Shown: positions 1-8,295 of the stretch, piece by piece
How the letters are laid out: each line of letters opens with the position of its first letter
Position numbering within the stretch: the first letter of the stretch is position 1
Source: Tistlia sp040905785
GTDB lineage: Bacteria > Pseudomonadota > Alphaproteobacteria > Kiloniellales > DSM-21159
Assembly: GCF_040905785.1 (NCBI RefSeq)
Contig: NZ_JBBDQW010000066.1
Location: forward strand, 30,633 to 94,632
DNA length: 64,000 nt
Direction: 5' to 3'
The notes under the pieces: model-generated
Seen by the model: only the letters and a program-made list of their open reading frames with translations
Told to the model about the DNA's origin: nothing
Database searches by the model: none
Translations under genes and position numbers: made by a program

Positions 1-3000
1 TTGGTAGCCGCCTGCGCCTGCAGGTTTTCGAGATGGTAGGCGTCGCCGCTGAGCAGATAAGCGAGGAACGACAGGTCGGGCTGGTGCGACGAGTCGATCG
101 TGAAGCCGCCCCCCGACCCCTTGAGCAGCACCGGCGGCGCGTCGTCGCCGTAGTTGCTTGAGCCGCCGCGGCTGTCGAGCCACAGCTTCGGATGGTCGTC
201 GACGCTGACGTACTCGCCGGTCCCTGCGTCCCGGAAGTGCCACGGCACCGAGCCGGCCATTTCGGCGTTGGCCATCATCAGGGCCTCGGCCCGCGGGTCC
301 TGGCTCTGGAGGTAGGCCATGGCCCACTCGGTCAGCATGCCGATGTCCGGGCGGTCGCCGGTGCCGGGCATGTACTGGTAGATGCTGCCCGCGCCGAGCG
401 GGCCGAAGTCTTTGGTGTCGAGCAGCTTGCCAAAGGTCGCCAGCACGCTCGCTTCGATGCCGATCGAGGTGTCGACGCGAGGCAGGGCGCCGGTCTCGAT
501 CATGTAGGCCATGTCGCGGAGCACGCGAACCGGCTCGACGGCGCCGAGGTTGACGCTGCCATCGGCCTCGGTCGTCACGACCTCGCGCCAGGTCGACCAT
601 TCGTAGTGGTTCAGGTCGTCGACCTTGAAGGCCTCGCTGCCGTTGACCAGGATCCGTGCGTCGTAGGTCTGGGCGGTGACGCCCTCCTTGTAGCCCCACT
701 CGTTGGCGACCGTGACGCTGGAGCGGACCGAGCCGTCGGCGTTGACGCGGACGTCGAAGCGGGCCTCCAGGCTGTCGTTGATCGCGGCCGAGAAGCGGAC
801 TTCCGTCGCCTCGGGGCCGGACAGCCAGGTCTCCAGCGTGCCGTTCTGCTTCGCCTGGGCGAGCAGGCTCTCCATGTCGAGCACGACCGGGCTGCCGCCC
901 TGCACGCTCACCTCGAGCTTCAGGTCGTGGCCCTGGGCCTGGAGCGCCGAGAGCGGGTCGATCGTCGAGCCGGAGGCGGCGGCGCCCTGCTTCAGCATGA
1001 CGTCCAGGCTTTCGCCGGCCGACAGGGCCGGTGCCTCGAAGCTCAGCACCGCGTGACGCACCGAGCCGTCGTCGTTCAGCGCCTTGACGTCGACCTGTAC
1101 GGGCACGTCGGCGTCGCCGATGCGTGCCACCAGTCCCTGGCCGGGCTGCAGGTCGCCGGCCGCGAAGACCTGGCCGATCGTCATCGTCTGGGCCGCTGCC
1201 GCCTGGCCGGACTGGCTGGCGATCTGCATGCCGACGATCTCGCCGGCCCCCTGGGCCTGGACGATCTGCGGGCCGGTCACGACCCCGGCGGTCGGACCGC
1301 TGGGCGGCGGGCTGGTCACCGGCGGCTTCGACGGCGCGCTATCGCCGTCGCCCGGCGCGGGTGGCTCGGTAGTCCCGCCACCGCTCTCCAGGGCGAAGGT
1401 CTGATCCGCGAACTGCAGATTCTCGATGTTGCTGAGATAGTCGTAGGTGCCCTCGCCCTTGACCACGACCCTGCCGTCGCTGGCGTAGTTGACCGTGTAG
1501 TCGGCCGCCTTGCCCTCGTAGAGCGCGGTGTCGTTGCCCTCGCCGCCGTCCAGCGTGTCGCTGCCGGCGCCGGCGATCAGGATGTCGTCGCCAGCCCCGC
1601 CGAACAGCGTGTCGTTGCCGGCGCCACCGTCGAGACGGTCGTCGCCGGCCCCGCCGACGATGACGTTGTAGCCCTTGTTGCCGGTCAGGCTGAGGCCGGC
1701 GTCGCTGCCCGCCTGCAGCGTCTCGACCCAGGCGCTGTCCTCGAGCGCGTAGTCGACCGTGCTGATCACCGTGTCGTAGCCGTTGGTCGCGGCGCCGTAG
1801 CCCTCGACGATCCGGTCGCCGGCATTGTCGACGTAGTAGGTGTCGTCGCCGGCGCCGCCGATCATCTCGTCCGCACCCGGCCCGCCGAAGAAGATGTCGG
1901 CGCCCGCAGTGCCCTGCAGCCTGTCGGCGCCGTCGCCGCCGACGATCGCACCGGCCGGCGGTGCGACCTTCAGGGTGACCAGCTGGGTCGCGGCGCCGCC
2001 CTGGCCGTCACCGACGGTGTAGCTGAACACGTCCTCCCCCATGAAGCCCTCGGCCGGCGTGTAGCTGAAGCTGCCGTCCGCGGCCATGTCGATCGCGCCG
2101 CCGTGGGCCGAGACCGCATCGAAGGCCACGACGGCCAGGGTGTCGCCGTCGACGTCCGTGTCGTTGTCGAGGACGCCGTTGGTCGAGAAGACCTGGCCGT
2201 AGGAGACGTCGAAGTTGTCGGCCTGTGCCTCGGGCAGGTCGTTGACCGCGGCGACCAGGATCATCGCCATGGCCGCCCCGATCGCGCCCTTGGCGTCGGC
2301 GATCTTGTAGGCGAAGCTGTCCGTGCCACTGAAGTTCGAGGCCGGCGTGTACACGAGGCTGCCGTCCTCCTGGAGCACGACCGAGCCGCCCTTGTCGGTC
2401 ATCGACTGGTACCAGCTGACCCTCAAGACATCCCCATCCACGTCGCTGTCGTTGGCCAAGACGTCGATACGTACACTCGTGTCCTCCTCGCTTTCGATCG
2501 TGTCGTCGCGCGCCACCGGGGCGTCGTTGACCGCCGCCACGACGACGGTGACGGTCGCCGAGCTGACCGCACCGGACGCGTCCTTGACCTGATAGACGAA
2601 ACTGTCGGTTCCATTGAAATCGGCAGCCGGCGTGTAGCTGAAGCTGCCGTCCTCGTTAACCATGACGCTGCCACCGCGGGCAGTGGTGGCATCGTAGCCG
2701 GCAATCGTCAAGGCATCGCCGTCCGGGTCCCGGTCGTTCGCCAGCACATCGATACGAATGGTCGTGTCTTCCTGGGTGTCGATATGGTCGTCCTGCGCCT
2801 CGGGCGCGTCGTTGACGGCGGCGACGGTGAGGGTCGCGGTGGCGCTTGCCGTGGCGCCGTTCCTGTCGGTCACCTGGTAGGTGAAGCTGTCGGTGCCGTG
2901 AAAGTCCTGGGCCGGGCGGTAGGTGAAGCTGCCGTCCTCGTTGCGAAGGATCGTGCCGCCCTGGTCGGAGGTCGCGTCGAAGCCGGTGATGACCAGGTCT

Positions 3001-5192
3001 TCGCCCTCGTCGTTGGCCAGCAGGTCCAGCCGGACCGAACCATCCTCCTGGAGGTCGGCCTGGTCGTCGCCGAGGGCCAGGGGCGTCGTCGTGCCCGGGA
3101 CGAGCTCGACGCGCTTGTCGGCGAACTGCAGGGCCTCGATGTTGCTGAGATAGTCGTAGGCACCGGGGCCGGTGATCTTGACCCGGCCGTCGGCGAGCTT
3201 CGTGACCGTGTAGTCCGAGGCATTGCCGATGTAGAGCGCGGTGTCGTTGCCCTCGCCGCCGTCCAGCGTGTCGCTGCCGGCGCCGGCGATCAGGATGTCG
3301 TCGCCAGCCCCGCCGAACAGCGTGTCGTTGCCGGCGCCACCGTCGAGACGGTCGTCGCCGGCCCCGCCGACGATGACGTTGTAGCCCTTGTTGCCGGTCA
3401 GGCTGAGGCCGGCGTCGCTGCCCGCCTGCAGCGTCTCGACCCAGGCGCTGTCCTCGAGCGCGTAGTCGACCGTGCTGATCACCGTGTCGTAGCCGTTGGT
3501 CGCGGCGCCGTAGCCCTCGACGATCCGGTCGCCGGCATTATCGACGTAGTAGGTGTCGTCGCCGGTGCCGCCGATCATCGTGTCGGCGCCCTCGGCACCG
3601 AACAGGACGTCGTCCCCGGCCGTGCCGGTCAGCACGTCGTCACCCGCCGTGCCGACGATCGCACCTTCCGGTGCCGTCGGGCCGGAGGGGGCGGCGACCG
3701 TCAGAGTGACGGTCCCGATGGCCGTGCCGCCCTGCCCGTCGTCCAGCGTGTAGGTGAAGCTGTCCTCGCCGGAGAAGCCGTCGGCGGGCTTGTAGGTGAA
3801 GCTGCCGTCGGCCGCGACCTCGACCGTGCCGCCTCCGGCAGAGACGGCGTCGAAGTCGGAGACCGACAGGGGGTCGCCATCGACATCGCTGTCGTTGGCG
3901 AGCAGCCCCTGGCCATGGAAGGCTTCGCCGTGGACGACTTCGAAGGCGTCGGGCCGGGCGAGCGGTGCGTCGTTGACGGCGGCGACGTTGAGGGTCGCGG
4001 TGGCGCTTGCCGTGGCCCCATTCCTGTCGGTCACCTGATAGGTGAAGCTGTCGGTGCCATGAAAGTCCTGGGCCGGGCGGTAGGTGAAGCTGCCGTCCTG
4101 GTTGAAGGTGACCTGGCCGCCCTGGGTGGTGGTCGCCTGGAAGCCGGTGACCAGAAGGTCCCGTCCCTCGTCGTTGCCAAGCAGGTCGAGACGGATGCTG
4201 CCGTCCTCCAGCAGCTCGCCATGGTCGTCCGCCGCCGCTATGACCGGCGCCGCGGTTCCTTCCGAGAGCTCGACGCGCTTGTCGGCGAACTGCAGGGCCT
4301 CGATGTTGCTGAGATAGTCGTAGGCACCGGGGCCGGTGATCTTGACCCGGCCGTCGGCGAGCTTCGTGACCGTGTAGTCCGAGGCATTGCCGATGTAGAG
4401 CGCGGTGTCGTTGCCCTCGCCGCCGTCCAGCGTGTCGCTGCCGGCGCCGGCGATCAGGATGTCGTCGCCAGCCCCGCCGAACAGCGTGTCGTTGCCGGCG
4501 CCACCGTCGAGACGGTCGTCGCCGGCCCCGCCGACGATGACGTTGTAGCCCTTGTTGCCGGTCAGGCTGAGGCCGGCGTCGCTGCCCGCCTGCAGCGTCT
4601 CGACCCAGGCGCTGTCCTCGAGCGCGTAGTCGACCGTGCTGATCACCGTGTCGTAGCCGTTGGTCGCGGCGCCGTAGCCCTCGACGATCCGGTCGCCGGC
4701 ATTATCGACGTAGTAGGTGTCGTCGCCGGTGCCGCCGATCATCGTGTCGGCGCCCTCGGCACCGAACAGGACGTCGTCCCCGGCCGTGCCGGTCAGCACG
4801 TCGTCACCCGCCGTGCCGACGATCGCACCTTCGGGCGCCGTCGGGCCGGAGGGGGCCAAGCCCGGAAGCGTCAGCGCGAGCGACTGCCCGGCGGACAGCG
4901 TTGCGCCAACTTGATCGGCGTCGAGCGGCGTGTCGCCCAGCCAGAGGCCTTCGACGGTCGCGCTCTGGCCGGCGTCACCACCGGCGACGATCAGCAGCAG
5001 GCGGGACAGGTCGAGATCCTCGGGCAGCTCGAAGCTGACGAGCTGCAGCGAACCGGACTCGTCGCCCGACACGCTCGCGACGACGGGCAGGTAGAGCCCG
5101 GCGGCGCCCAGAAGCAGGGCGAGCGGGTCGCCCTGGACGGTCTGCCGCACAGCGAGGGTCAAAATACGGTCGGTAGAGGACTGGGGGGACAT
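1..5192 (-). CDS. Giant RTX-like calcium-binding, cadherin-repeat protein (3' end outside window)
   Basis: The minus-strand frame is open from an ATG at 5192 to the window edge (about 1730 residues seen). It begins MSPQSSTDRILTLAV. Three blocks of glycine/aspartate nonapeptides (GGAGDD, GGAGND, DGGEGND) lie at residues about 119-307, 500-697 and 1080-1267. These are haemolysin-type calcium-binding repeats. Between them are six cadherin-like/tandem-95 modules of about 95 residues, each ending near VAAVND: two between blocks 1 and 2, four between blocks 2 and 3. After a Pro/Gly linker comes a distinct C-terminal region (PVQVDVKALNDDGSVRHAVLSF, then GDRPDIGMLTEWAMAYL), perhaps a carbohydrate-related or adhesin domain; I cannot name it. 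No N-terminal signal peptide is visible, which fits type I secretion, but the C-terminal signal is off-window. Start choice: GGAG lies 7 nt upstream. Likely an extracellular adhesin or enzyme; its exact function is unknown. Confidence 0.85.
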   Translation of the reverse strand, partial: MSPQSSTDRILTLAVRQTVQGDPLALLLGAAGLYLPVVASVSGDESGSLQLVSFELPEDLDLSRLLLIVAGGDAGQSATVEGLWLGDTPLDADQVGATLSAGQSLALTLPGLAPSGPTAPEGAIVGTAGDDVLTGTAGDDVLFGAEGADTMIGGTGDDTYYVDNAGDRIVEGYGAATNGYDTVISTVDYALEDSAWVETLQAGSDAGLSLTGNKGYNVIVGGAGDDRLDGGAGNDTLFGGAGDDILIAGAGSDTLDGGEGNDTALYIGNASDYTVTKLADGRVKITGPGAYDYLSNIEALQFADKRVELSEGTAAPVIAAADDHGELLEDGSIRLDLLGNDEGRDLLVTGFQATTTQGGQVTFNQDGSFTYRPAQDFHGTDSFTYQVTDRNGATASATATLNVAAVNDAPLARPDAFEVVHGEAFHGQGLLANDSDVDGDPLSVSDFDAVSAGGGTVEVAADGSFTYKPADGFSGEDSFTYTLDDGQGGTAIGTVTLTVAAPSGPTAPEGAIVGTAGDDVLTGTAGDDVLFGAEGADTMIGGTGDDTYYVDNAGDRIVEGYGAATNGYDTVISTVDYALEDSAWVETLQAGSDAGLSLTGNKGYNVIVGGAGDDRLDGGAGNDTLFGGAGDDILIAGAGSDTLDGGEGNDTALYIGNASDYTVTKLADGRVKITGPGAYDYLSNIEALQFADKRVELVPGTTTPLALGDDQADLQEDGSVRLDLLANDEGEDLVITGFDATSDQGGTILRNEDGSFTYRPAQDFHGTDSFTYQVTDRNGATASATATLTVAAVNDAPEAQDDHIDTQEDTTIRIDVLANDRDPDGDALTIAGYDATTARGGSVMVNEDGSFSYTPAADFNGTDSFVYQVKDASGAVSSATVTVVVAAVNDAPVARDDTIESEEDTSVRIDVLANDSDVDGDVLRVSWYQSMTDKGGSVVLQEDGSLVYTPASNFSGTDSFAYKIADAKGAIGAAMAMILVAAVNDLPEAQADNFDVSYGQVFSTNGVLDNDTDVDGDTLAVVAFDAVSAHGGAIDMAADGSFSYTPAEGFMGEDVFSYTVGDGQGGAATQLVTLKVAPPAGAIVGGDGADRLQGTAGADIFFGGPGADEMIGGAGDDTYYVDNAGDRIVEGYGAATNGYDTVISTVDYALEDSAWVETLQAGSDAGLSLTGNKGYNVIVGGAGDDRLDGGAGNDTLFGGAGDDILIAGAGSDTLDGGEGNDTALYEGKAADYTVNYASDGRVVVKGEGTYDYLSNIENLQFADQTFALESGGGTTEPPAPGDGDSAPSKPPVTSPPPSGPTAGVVTGPQIVQAQGAGEIVGMQIASQSGQAAAAQTMTIGQVFAAGDLQPGQGLVARIGDADVPVQVDVKALNDDGSVRHAVLSFEAPALSAGESLDVMLKQGAAASGSTIDPLSALQAQGHDLKLEVSVQGGSPVVLDMESLLAQAKQNGTLETWLSGPEATEVRFSAAINDSLEARFDVRVNADGSVRSSVTVANEWGYKEGVTAQTYDARILVNGSEAFKVDDLNHYEWSTWREVVTTEADGSVNLGAVEPVRVLRDMAYMIETGALPRVDTSIGIEASVLATFGKLLDTKDFGPLGAGSIYQYMPGTGDRPDIGMLTEWAMAYLQSQDPRAEALMMANAEMAGSVPWHFRDAGTGEYVSVDDHPKLWLDSRGGSSNYGDDAPPVLLKGSGGGFTIDSSHQPDLSFLAYLLSGDAYHLENLQAQAAT
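1518..1827 (-). repeat. Partial third copy of the RTX repeat unit
   Basis: About 310 bp matches 3231-3540 (offset 1713 bp, a multiple of 3) with a single substitution seen near 1827. It covers only the central part of the 567-bp unit; both flanks have diverged. It encodes the nonapeptide core of block 3. Confidence 0.85.
3102..3668 (-). repeat. Long direct repeat unit, copy 2 (RTX block 2)
   Basis: Second copy of the 567-bp unit also found at 4266-4832. Identity stops abruptly after the codons for the first residues of the repeat block (gcaccttc, then divergence). The flanking cadherin-like modules are clearly more divergent. Confidence 0.9.
4266..4832 (-). repeat. Long direct repeat unit, copy 1 (RTX block 1)
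   Basis: This stretch matches 3102-3668 base for base over about 567 bp in the lines compared (constant offset 1164 bp, a multiple of 3). It encodes a complete nonapeptide block plus the following short domain (about 189 residues). Identity at synonymous positions implies very recent duplication or gene conversion inside the gene. Confidence 0.9.
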
Positions 5193-5197
5193 GGGCG

Positions 5198-5228
5198 GCT
5201 CCAACTAGACAGGGGGTTCTGTTGGAGC
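5198..5228 (-). promoter_or_regulatory. Inverted repeat enclosing the ribosome binding site of the RTX gene
   Basis: Perfect 8-bp inverted repeat GCTCCAAC (5198-5205) / GTTGGAGC (5221-5228) with a 15-nt loop. In the minus-strand mRNA the GGAG Shine-Dalgarno of the RTX gene lies in the 3' arm, 7 nt before the ATG. A folded leader would hide the ribosome binding site. The repeat is seen; the regulatory role is inferred. Confidence 0.5.
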
Positions 5229-5766
5229 TGGAATAGGCCCTCACCTGTTAATCAGCGGTAAAACGACTACTGCATCGAATAAGAAAGCCCAGAAAGGATC
5301 TGCGATCTTTAAAAGTTCGAATTTCCGACCAAATTGCGGCGTTCTAAACACTGTCACCGCATTCTCGCCAAAATCATTTACAGATCCTTACATTTCTTCG
5401 GGCCGTTTCACGGGGTTTCGGTCCGATGTGGTCATAATCTATACTATGCATTAACCAAGAGAGCGACAGCGACGTTAACGATTGGCCGCGGCGCAGCGCC
5501 AAGACCGCGACCGCGCGTCGCAGCTGCGCGCTCGATGGCCGCCGCCCCTCCGACAGGCCGCGTACGAACCGCCTGCCCTCCTCCACTCCCCTACGCTCCT
5601 TCGACGACAGGACCGTCTCCCCGCGGCTACGCCTGCCAGGACGTGTTAGCCCTGTGTCCGGTACGATCTGCCGCCTATGTCCCGGTTAACCGGCGCGAGG
5701 ACCGACCAATGCCGCTCGAGATCGTGCGACGCCCCCTCCCCCGATGCCGCTACGCTCCGGCGCCGG

Positions 5767-5955
5767 CGCGTCAGCGGGCGCGACTTCCGGGCCCGCTTGC
5801 GGGCGGCGCTCGAGCAGGGGCCGATCGGCTTCGACTTCTTCCTGCAGCCGCGCCGGCACGAGGACGCGCTCGGCGATCGCCTGTCCTTCAACCCCTGGCA
5901 TTGCCTCGGCGCCCACGCGCCGCCCGGATCGCTCAACGCCCTGCACCCGCGCCGC
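5767..5955 (+). pseudogene. Remnant of a catalase-like haem protein (C-terminal piece)
   Basis: The plus-strand frame here reads RDFRARLRAALEQGPIGF, then DFFLQPRR and LSFNPWHCLGAHAPPGSLN. The LSFNPWH.L..H.PLG..N signature is the C-terminal hallmark of the small catalase-like family (y4iL/SrpA type), and FDFxxQ lies further upstream in the intact family. Here the two are separated by only about 10 residues instead of roughly 40. No proper N-terminal catalase domain precedes them, and the frame degenerates into Arg/Pro-rich sequence afterwards. I therefore read it as a decayed, internally deleted fragment. It could be chance, but the motif match is long. Confidence 0.4.
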
Positions 5956-6167
5956 CGACCCGGCCTCGGCCGAAAGCCGCGGCGGCTGTCCCTTCTTCCC
6001 CGCCCGCGGCGGAGACGACTGAGCGCAGGTCGAGGCCTGCAGCCCGCCTCGGCCGCCTATTGCGCAGCCAGGAGATATTCGCGCGCCCGGCATGACGCGA
6101 TGGGGGTGCTTGCCGAGCCGGCGTTCCCGTAGTCTCCCGGCCGAGACGCGAGAAGGGTCTGGAGGGA

Positions 6168-6251
6168 ATGAGCGGGAAGCCGGCGCAGCCGCGCTATCGC
6201 TGGGTGATCGTCTTCGCGGCGGCGCTCAGGCTCGGCCTGGCGCCGGCGTGA
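6168..6251 (+). pseudogene. 27-codon MFS-type N-terminal relic, possible leader peptide
   Basis: A strong GGAGGGA precedes the ATG at 6168. The peptide begins MSGKPAQPRYRWVIVFAAAL and ends at a TGA (6249-6251). A short basic head followed by RYRWVIVFAAA is typical of the first membrane helix of major facilitator transporters. The stop overlaps the GTG start of the next gene (GTGA), so ribosomes could reinitiate there. It is most likely the surviving 5' end of a deleted MFS gene that now serves as a translational leader. Confidence 0.45.
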
Positions 6252-7138
6252 ACGGGCACCCGTCGCAGGGCGGCCGCCCGCTCGCCCCGGCGATTGGGCT
6301 CATGTGCGTCGGGGTCGCGGGCCTGGTCGTCAACGACGCCCTGGCGAAGGCGCTGACCGCTCACTATCCGCCGCTGCAGATCCTCTTCGTCCGCAACGCC
6401 TTCGCGCTGCCGATGATCGTCGCGACCGTGCTGGCGCTCGGCGGCCGGAGCGCGCTGCGGACGTCGCATCTGAGGCTCCACGCCTTTAGGGGGCTGCTGC
6501 TCACCGGCGGCGCCGGCCTGTTCTTCTCCGGGCTGGCGGTACTGCCGCTGGCGGAGGCGACGGCGCTGATCTTCGCGGCGCCGATCTTCATCACCGCCCT
6601 CTCGGTGCCGCTGCTGCGCGAGAGCGTCGGCTGGCGCCGCTGGACGGCGGTGATCGTCGGCTTCCTCGGCGTGCTGATCATCGTGCGGCCCGGCGGCACG
6701 ACATTCCAGCCGGCCTCGCTCTACGTCGTCGGCACGGCGCTCTCCTATGCCCTCTTCATGATCAGCGCGCGCTGGATCGACCGGCGCGAGGGCGCCTGGA
6801 CGATGACCGTCTACGTCGTGCTCTTTCCGCTGCTGTTCAGCGGCCTGGCCGTGCCCTTCGCCTGGCAGCCCCTGCAGGCGCCGCACCTGCCGCTGTTCCT
6901 CGCCCAGGCCGTCTTCGGGACGCTTTCCATGATGCTGATCACCCAGGCATTCCGCCAGGCGCCCGCGGCGATCGTGGCACCCTTCGACTACACGGCGCTG
7001 GTCTGGGCGAGCCTGCTCGGCTGGCTGGTCTGGGGCGAGATTCCCGACGACTGGACCTACGCGGGCGCCGCCGTGATCATCGCCAGCGGCCTCTACATCG
7101 TGATCCGCGAGACCCGCCTGGCCCGACGCCCGCGGTAG
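6248..7138 (+). CDS. DMT-family (EamA) membrane transporter
   Basis: Encodes about 296 residues with two EamA repeats and about ten hydrophobic helices, for example PAIGLMCVGVAGLVVNDALA at the start and WTYAGAAVIIASGLYIVIRE at the end. The phrase ALPMIVATVLALGG and the ATALIFAAPIFITALSVPLL segment are typical of drug/metabolite exporters. The predicted site is the inner membrane; the substrate is unknown. I chose GTG 6248 because it overlaps the preceding mini-ORF stop; ATG 6302 is a shorter alternative that would cut into the first helix. No close operon partner follows. Confidence 0.85.
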   Translation: MNGHPSQGGRPLAPAIGLMCVGVAGLVVNDALAKALTAHYPPLQILFVRNAFALPMIVATVLALGGRSALRTSHLRLHAFRGLLLTGGAGLFFSGLAVLPLAEATALIFAAPIFITALSVPLLRESVGWRRWTAVIVGFLGVLIIVRPGGTTFQPASLYVVGTALSYALFMISARWIDRREGAWTMTVYVVLFPLLFSGLAVPFAWQPLQAPHLPLFLAQAVFGTLSMMLITQAFRQAPAAIVAPFDYTALVWASLLGWLVWGEIPDDWTYAGAAVIIASGLYIVIRETRLARRPR

Positions 7139-7324
7139 CTTCCTCGAGGGACCGCGAGCGCCCCCTGCCGACGTCGAAACGGGTGCCAGCCTCCGGCAGA
7201 CCCGGCCGGCGCCGCGTAGGGTAGCGCAAGACGGTTTCAGCCGCTGCGAGCCCTCTTCTTCCCGGACTCCCCGGCGCGCTTCCTCTACCATGAGCGCGGG
7301 GAAAGGCTGCCTGAGGAGGCTGTC

Positions 7325-8295
7325 ATGTTCGCGCGCGAGGAACCCGCCGAGGCGGGCCGCAGGAGATCGGAACGCAGGACGTTCGGCGTTCAGCTCTGCG
7401 GCCTGCAAGTGGCGGACGACGATCCGGCGACGCTGCGCCGGGTGCTGGACGCGCTCTACGCCCACGGCGTCGTCACGCTCCGCGACCAGCGCCTGACGCC
7501 CGAGCAGTTCGTCCGCTTCGCCCGGCGCCTCGGCCGCCCGCAGCCGCACATCAAGACCGAGCTGCGCCATCCCGACTGCCCCGAGATCCTGCTGCTGTCC
7601 AACCTGTTCCGGGACGGGCGGCCGATCGGCATCTACGACGGCGCCGCCTACTGGCACACCGACATGTCCTACGAGGCGGAACCGGCGAGCGCGACCCTGG
7701 TCCACGCCCTGCAGGTGCCGGAGCGGGGCGGCGAGACGCTGTTCTGCGACATGGTCGCCGCCTACGACGACCTGCCGGCGGACCGGAAGGCCGAGCTCGA
7801 GGGGCTGCAGGTCCTGCACCACTACGGCAACCGCTCCGATCCGACCGAGGGCTCGCGCACCTCGGCGACGCCGCTGACATGCGGAGCTGGCGGTCGATGT
7901 CCTTCCAGACCGAGGGCTCGCGCACCTCGGCGACGCCGCTGACCGAGGAGCAGAAGCGGCAGGTCAGGAACGTCTATCACCCGCTCGTGCTGCCCCACCC
8001 GGCGACCGGGCGCAAGGCGCTCTATGCCGTGGCCGGCAGCTCCTTCGGCATCGTCGGGATGGAGGATGAGGCAGCCTTGGGGCTGCTCGACGAGCTGAAG
8101 CAGCACGCGACGCAGGAGCGCTACCGCTACGCCAACCCCTACGCGGCCGGCGACCTGGTGATCTGGGACAATTGGGCGACCCTACACTCGGCCAGCCTGA
8201 TCGAGCCGGCGACCGGCCCGAAAGACTCCCGCCTGCTGCATCGCATCAGCGTCAAGGGCAAGCCGAACCTCGAGGCCAGTGGAGGGCAAGGTTGA
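7325..8295 (+). pseudogene. TauD/TfdA-family Fe(II)/2-oxoglutarate dioxygenase, frameshifted
   Basis: Two frames together give a nearly complete TauD-type enzyme. Frame one (7325 to about 7878) has the N-terminus and the iron motif AYWHTDMSYE. Frame two (from about 7908) has EEQKRQVRNVYHPLV, the distal histidine region DNWATLHSAS and the 2-oxoglutarate-binding arginine region LLHRISV. They are out of register because 65 bp were added: the 36-bp segment 7843-7878 recurs at 7908-7943 with 29 unrelated bases between. Removing 65 bp restores one frame of about 300 codons exactly. GAGGAG lies 6 nt before the ATG. The stop overlaps the next start (TGATG). As written, the protein would end early, just before the distal histidine. 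This is either a real recent mutation or an assembly error. Confidence 0.8.
7843..7943 (+). repeat. 36-bp direct repeat (two copies, 29 bp apart) inside the dioxygenase gene
   Basis: The 36 bases at 7843-7878 recur at 7908-7943. The net 65-bp addition is not a multiple of three and breaks the reading frame. Confidence 0.9.

Larger units (their letters stand above)
5193..6167. other. Gap of about 1 kb without an intact gene; AT-richer left half
   Basis: From about 5230 to 5480 the sequence is markedly richer in A and T than the rest of the window and contains a TATACT box near 5440, so it probably carries promoters, including that of the RTX gene. From about 5480 to 6167 GC returns to normal. 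Open frames occur on both strands but look compositionally random, except for a catalase-like remnant at 5767-5955. Confidence 0.6.

Noticed and set aside
1518..4832. CRISPR-like or satellite interpretation of the repeats
   Set aside because: The repeats are long, in frame, and encode calcium-binding nonapeptides; no short regularly spaced repeats with unique spacers.
192..5261. A 1689-codon open frame on the plus strand opposite the RTX gene
   Set aside because: It mirrors the repeats of the minus-strand gene, has no family motif, and the minus strand carries clear calcium-binding and cadherin-like modules. It is an antisense shadow caused by high GC.
5334..6095. A 253-codon plus-strand frame in the gap after the RTX gene
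   Set aside because: Starts in the AT-rich promoter zone and is Arg/Pro/Ala-rich without a motif; the catalase-like match is in another frame.
6194..7822. A 542-codon minus-strand frame across the DMT exporter and dioxygenase
   Set aside because: Shadow frame; both plus-strand genes have recognisable family sequence over the same bases.
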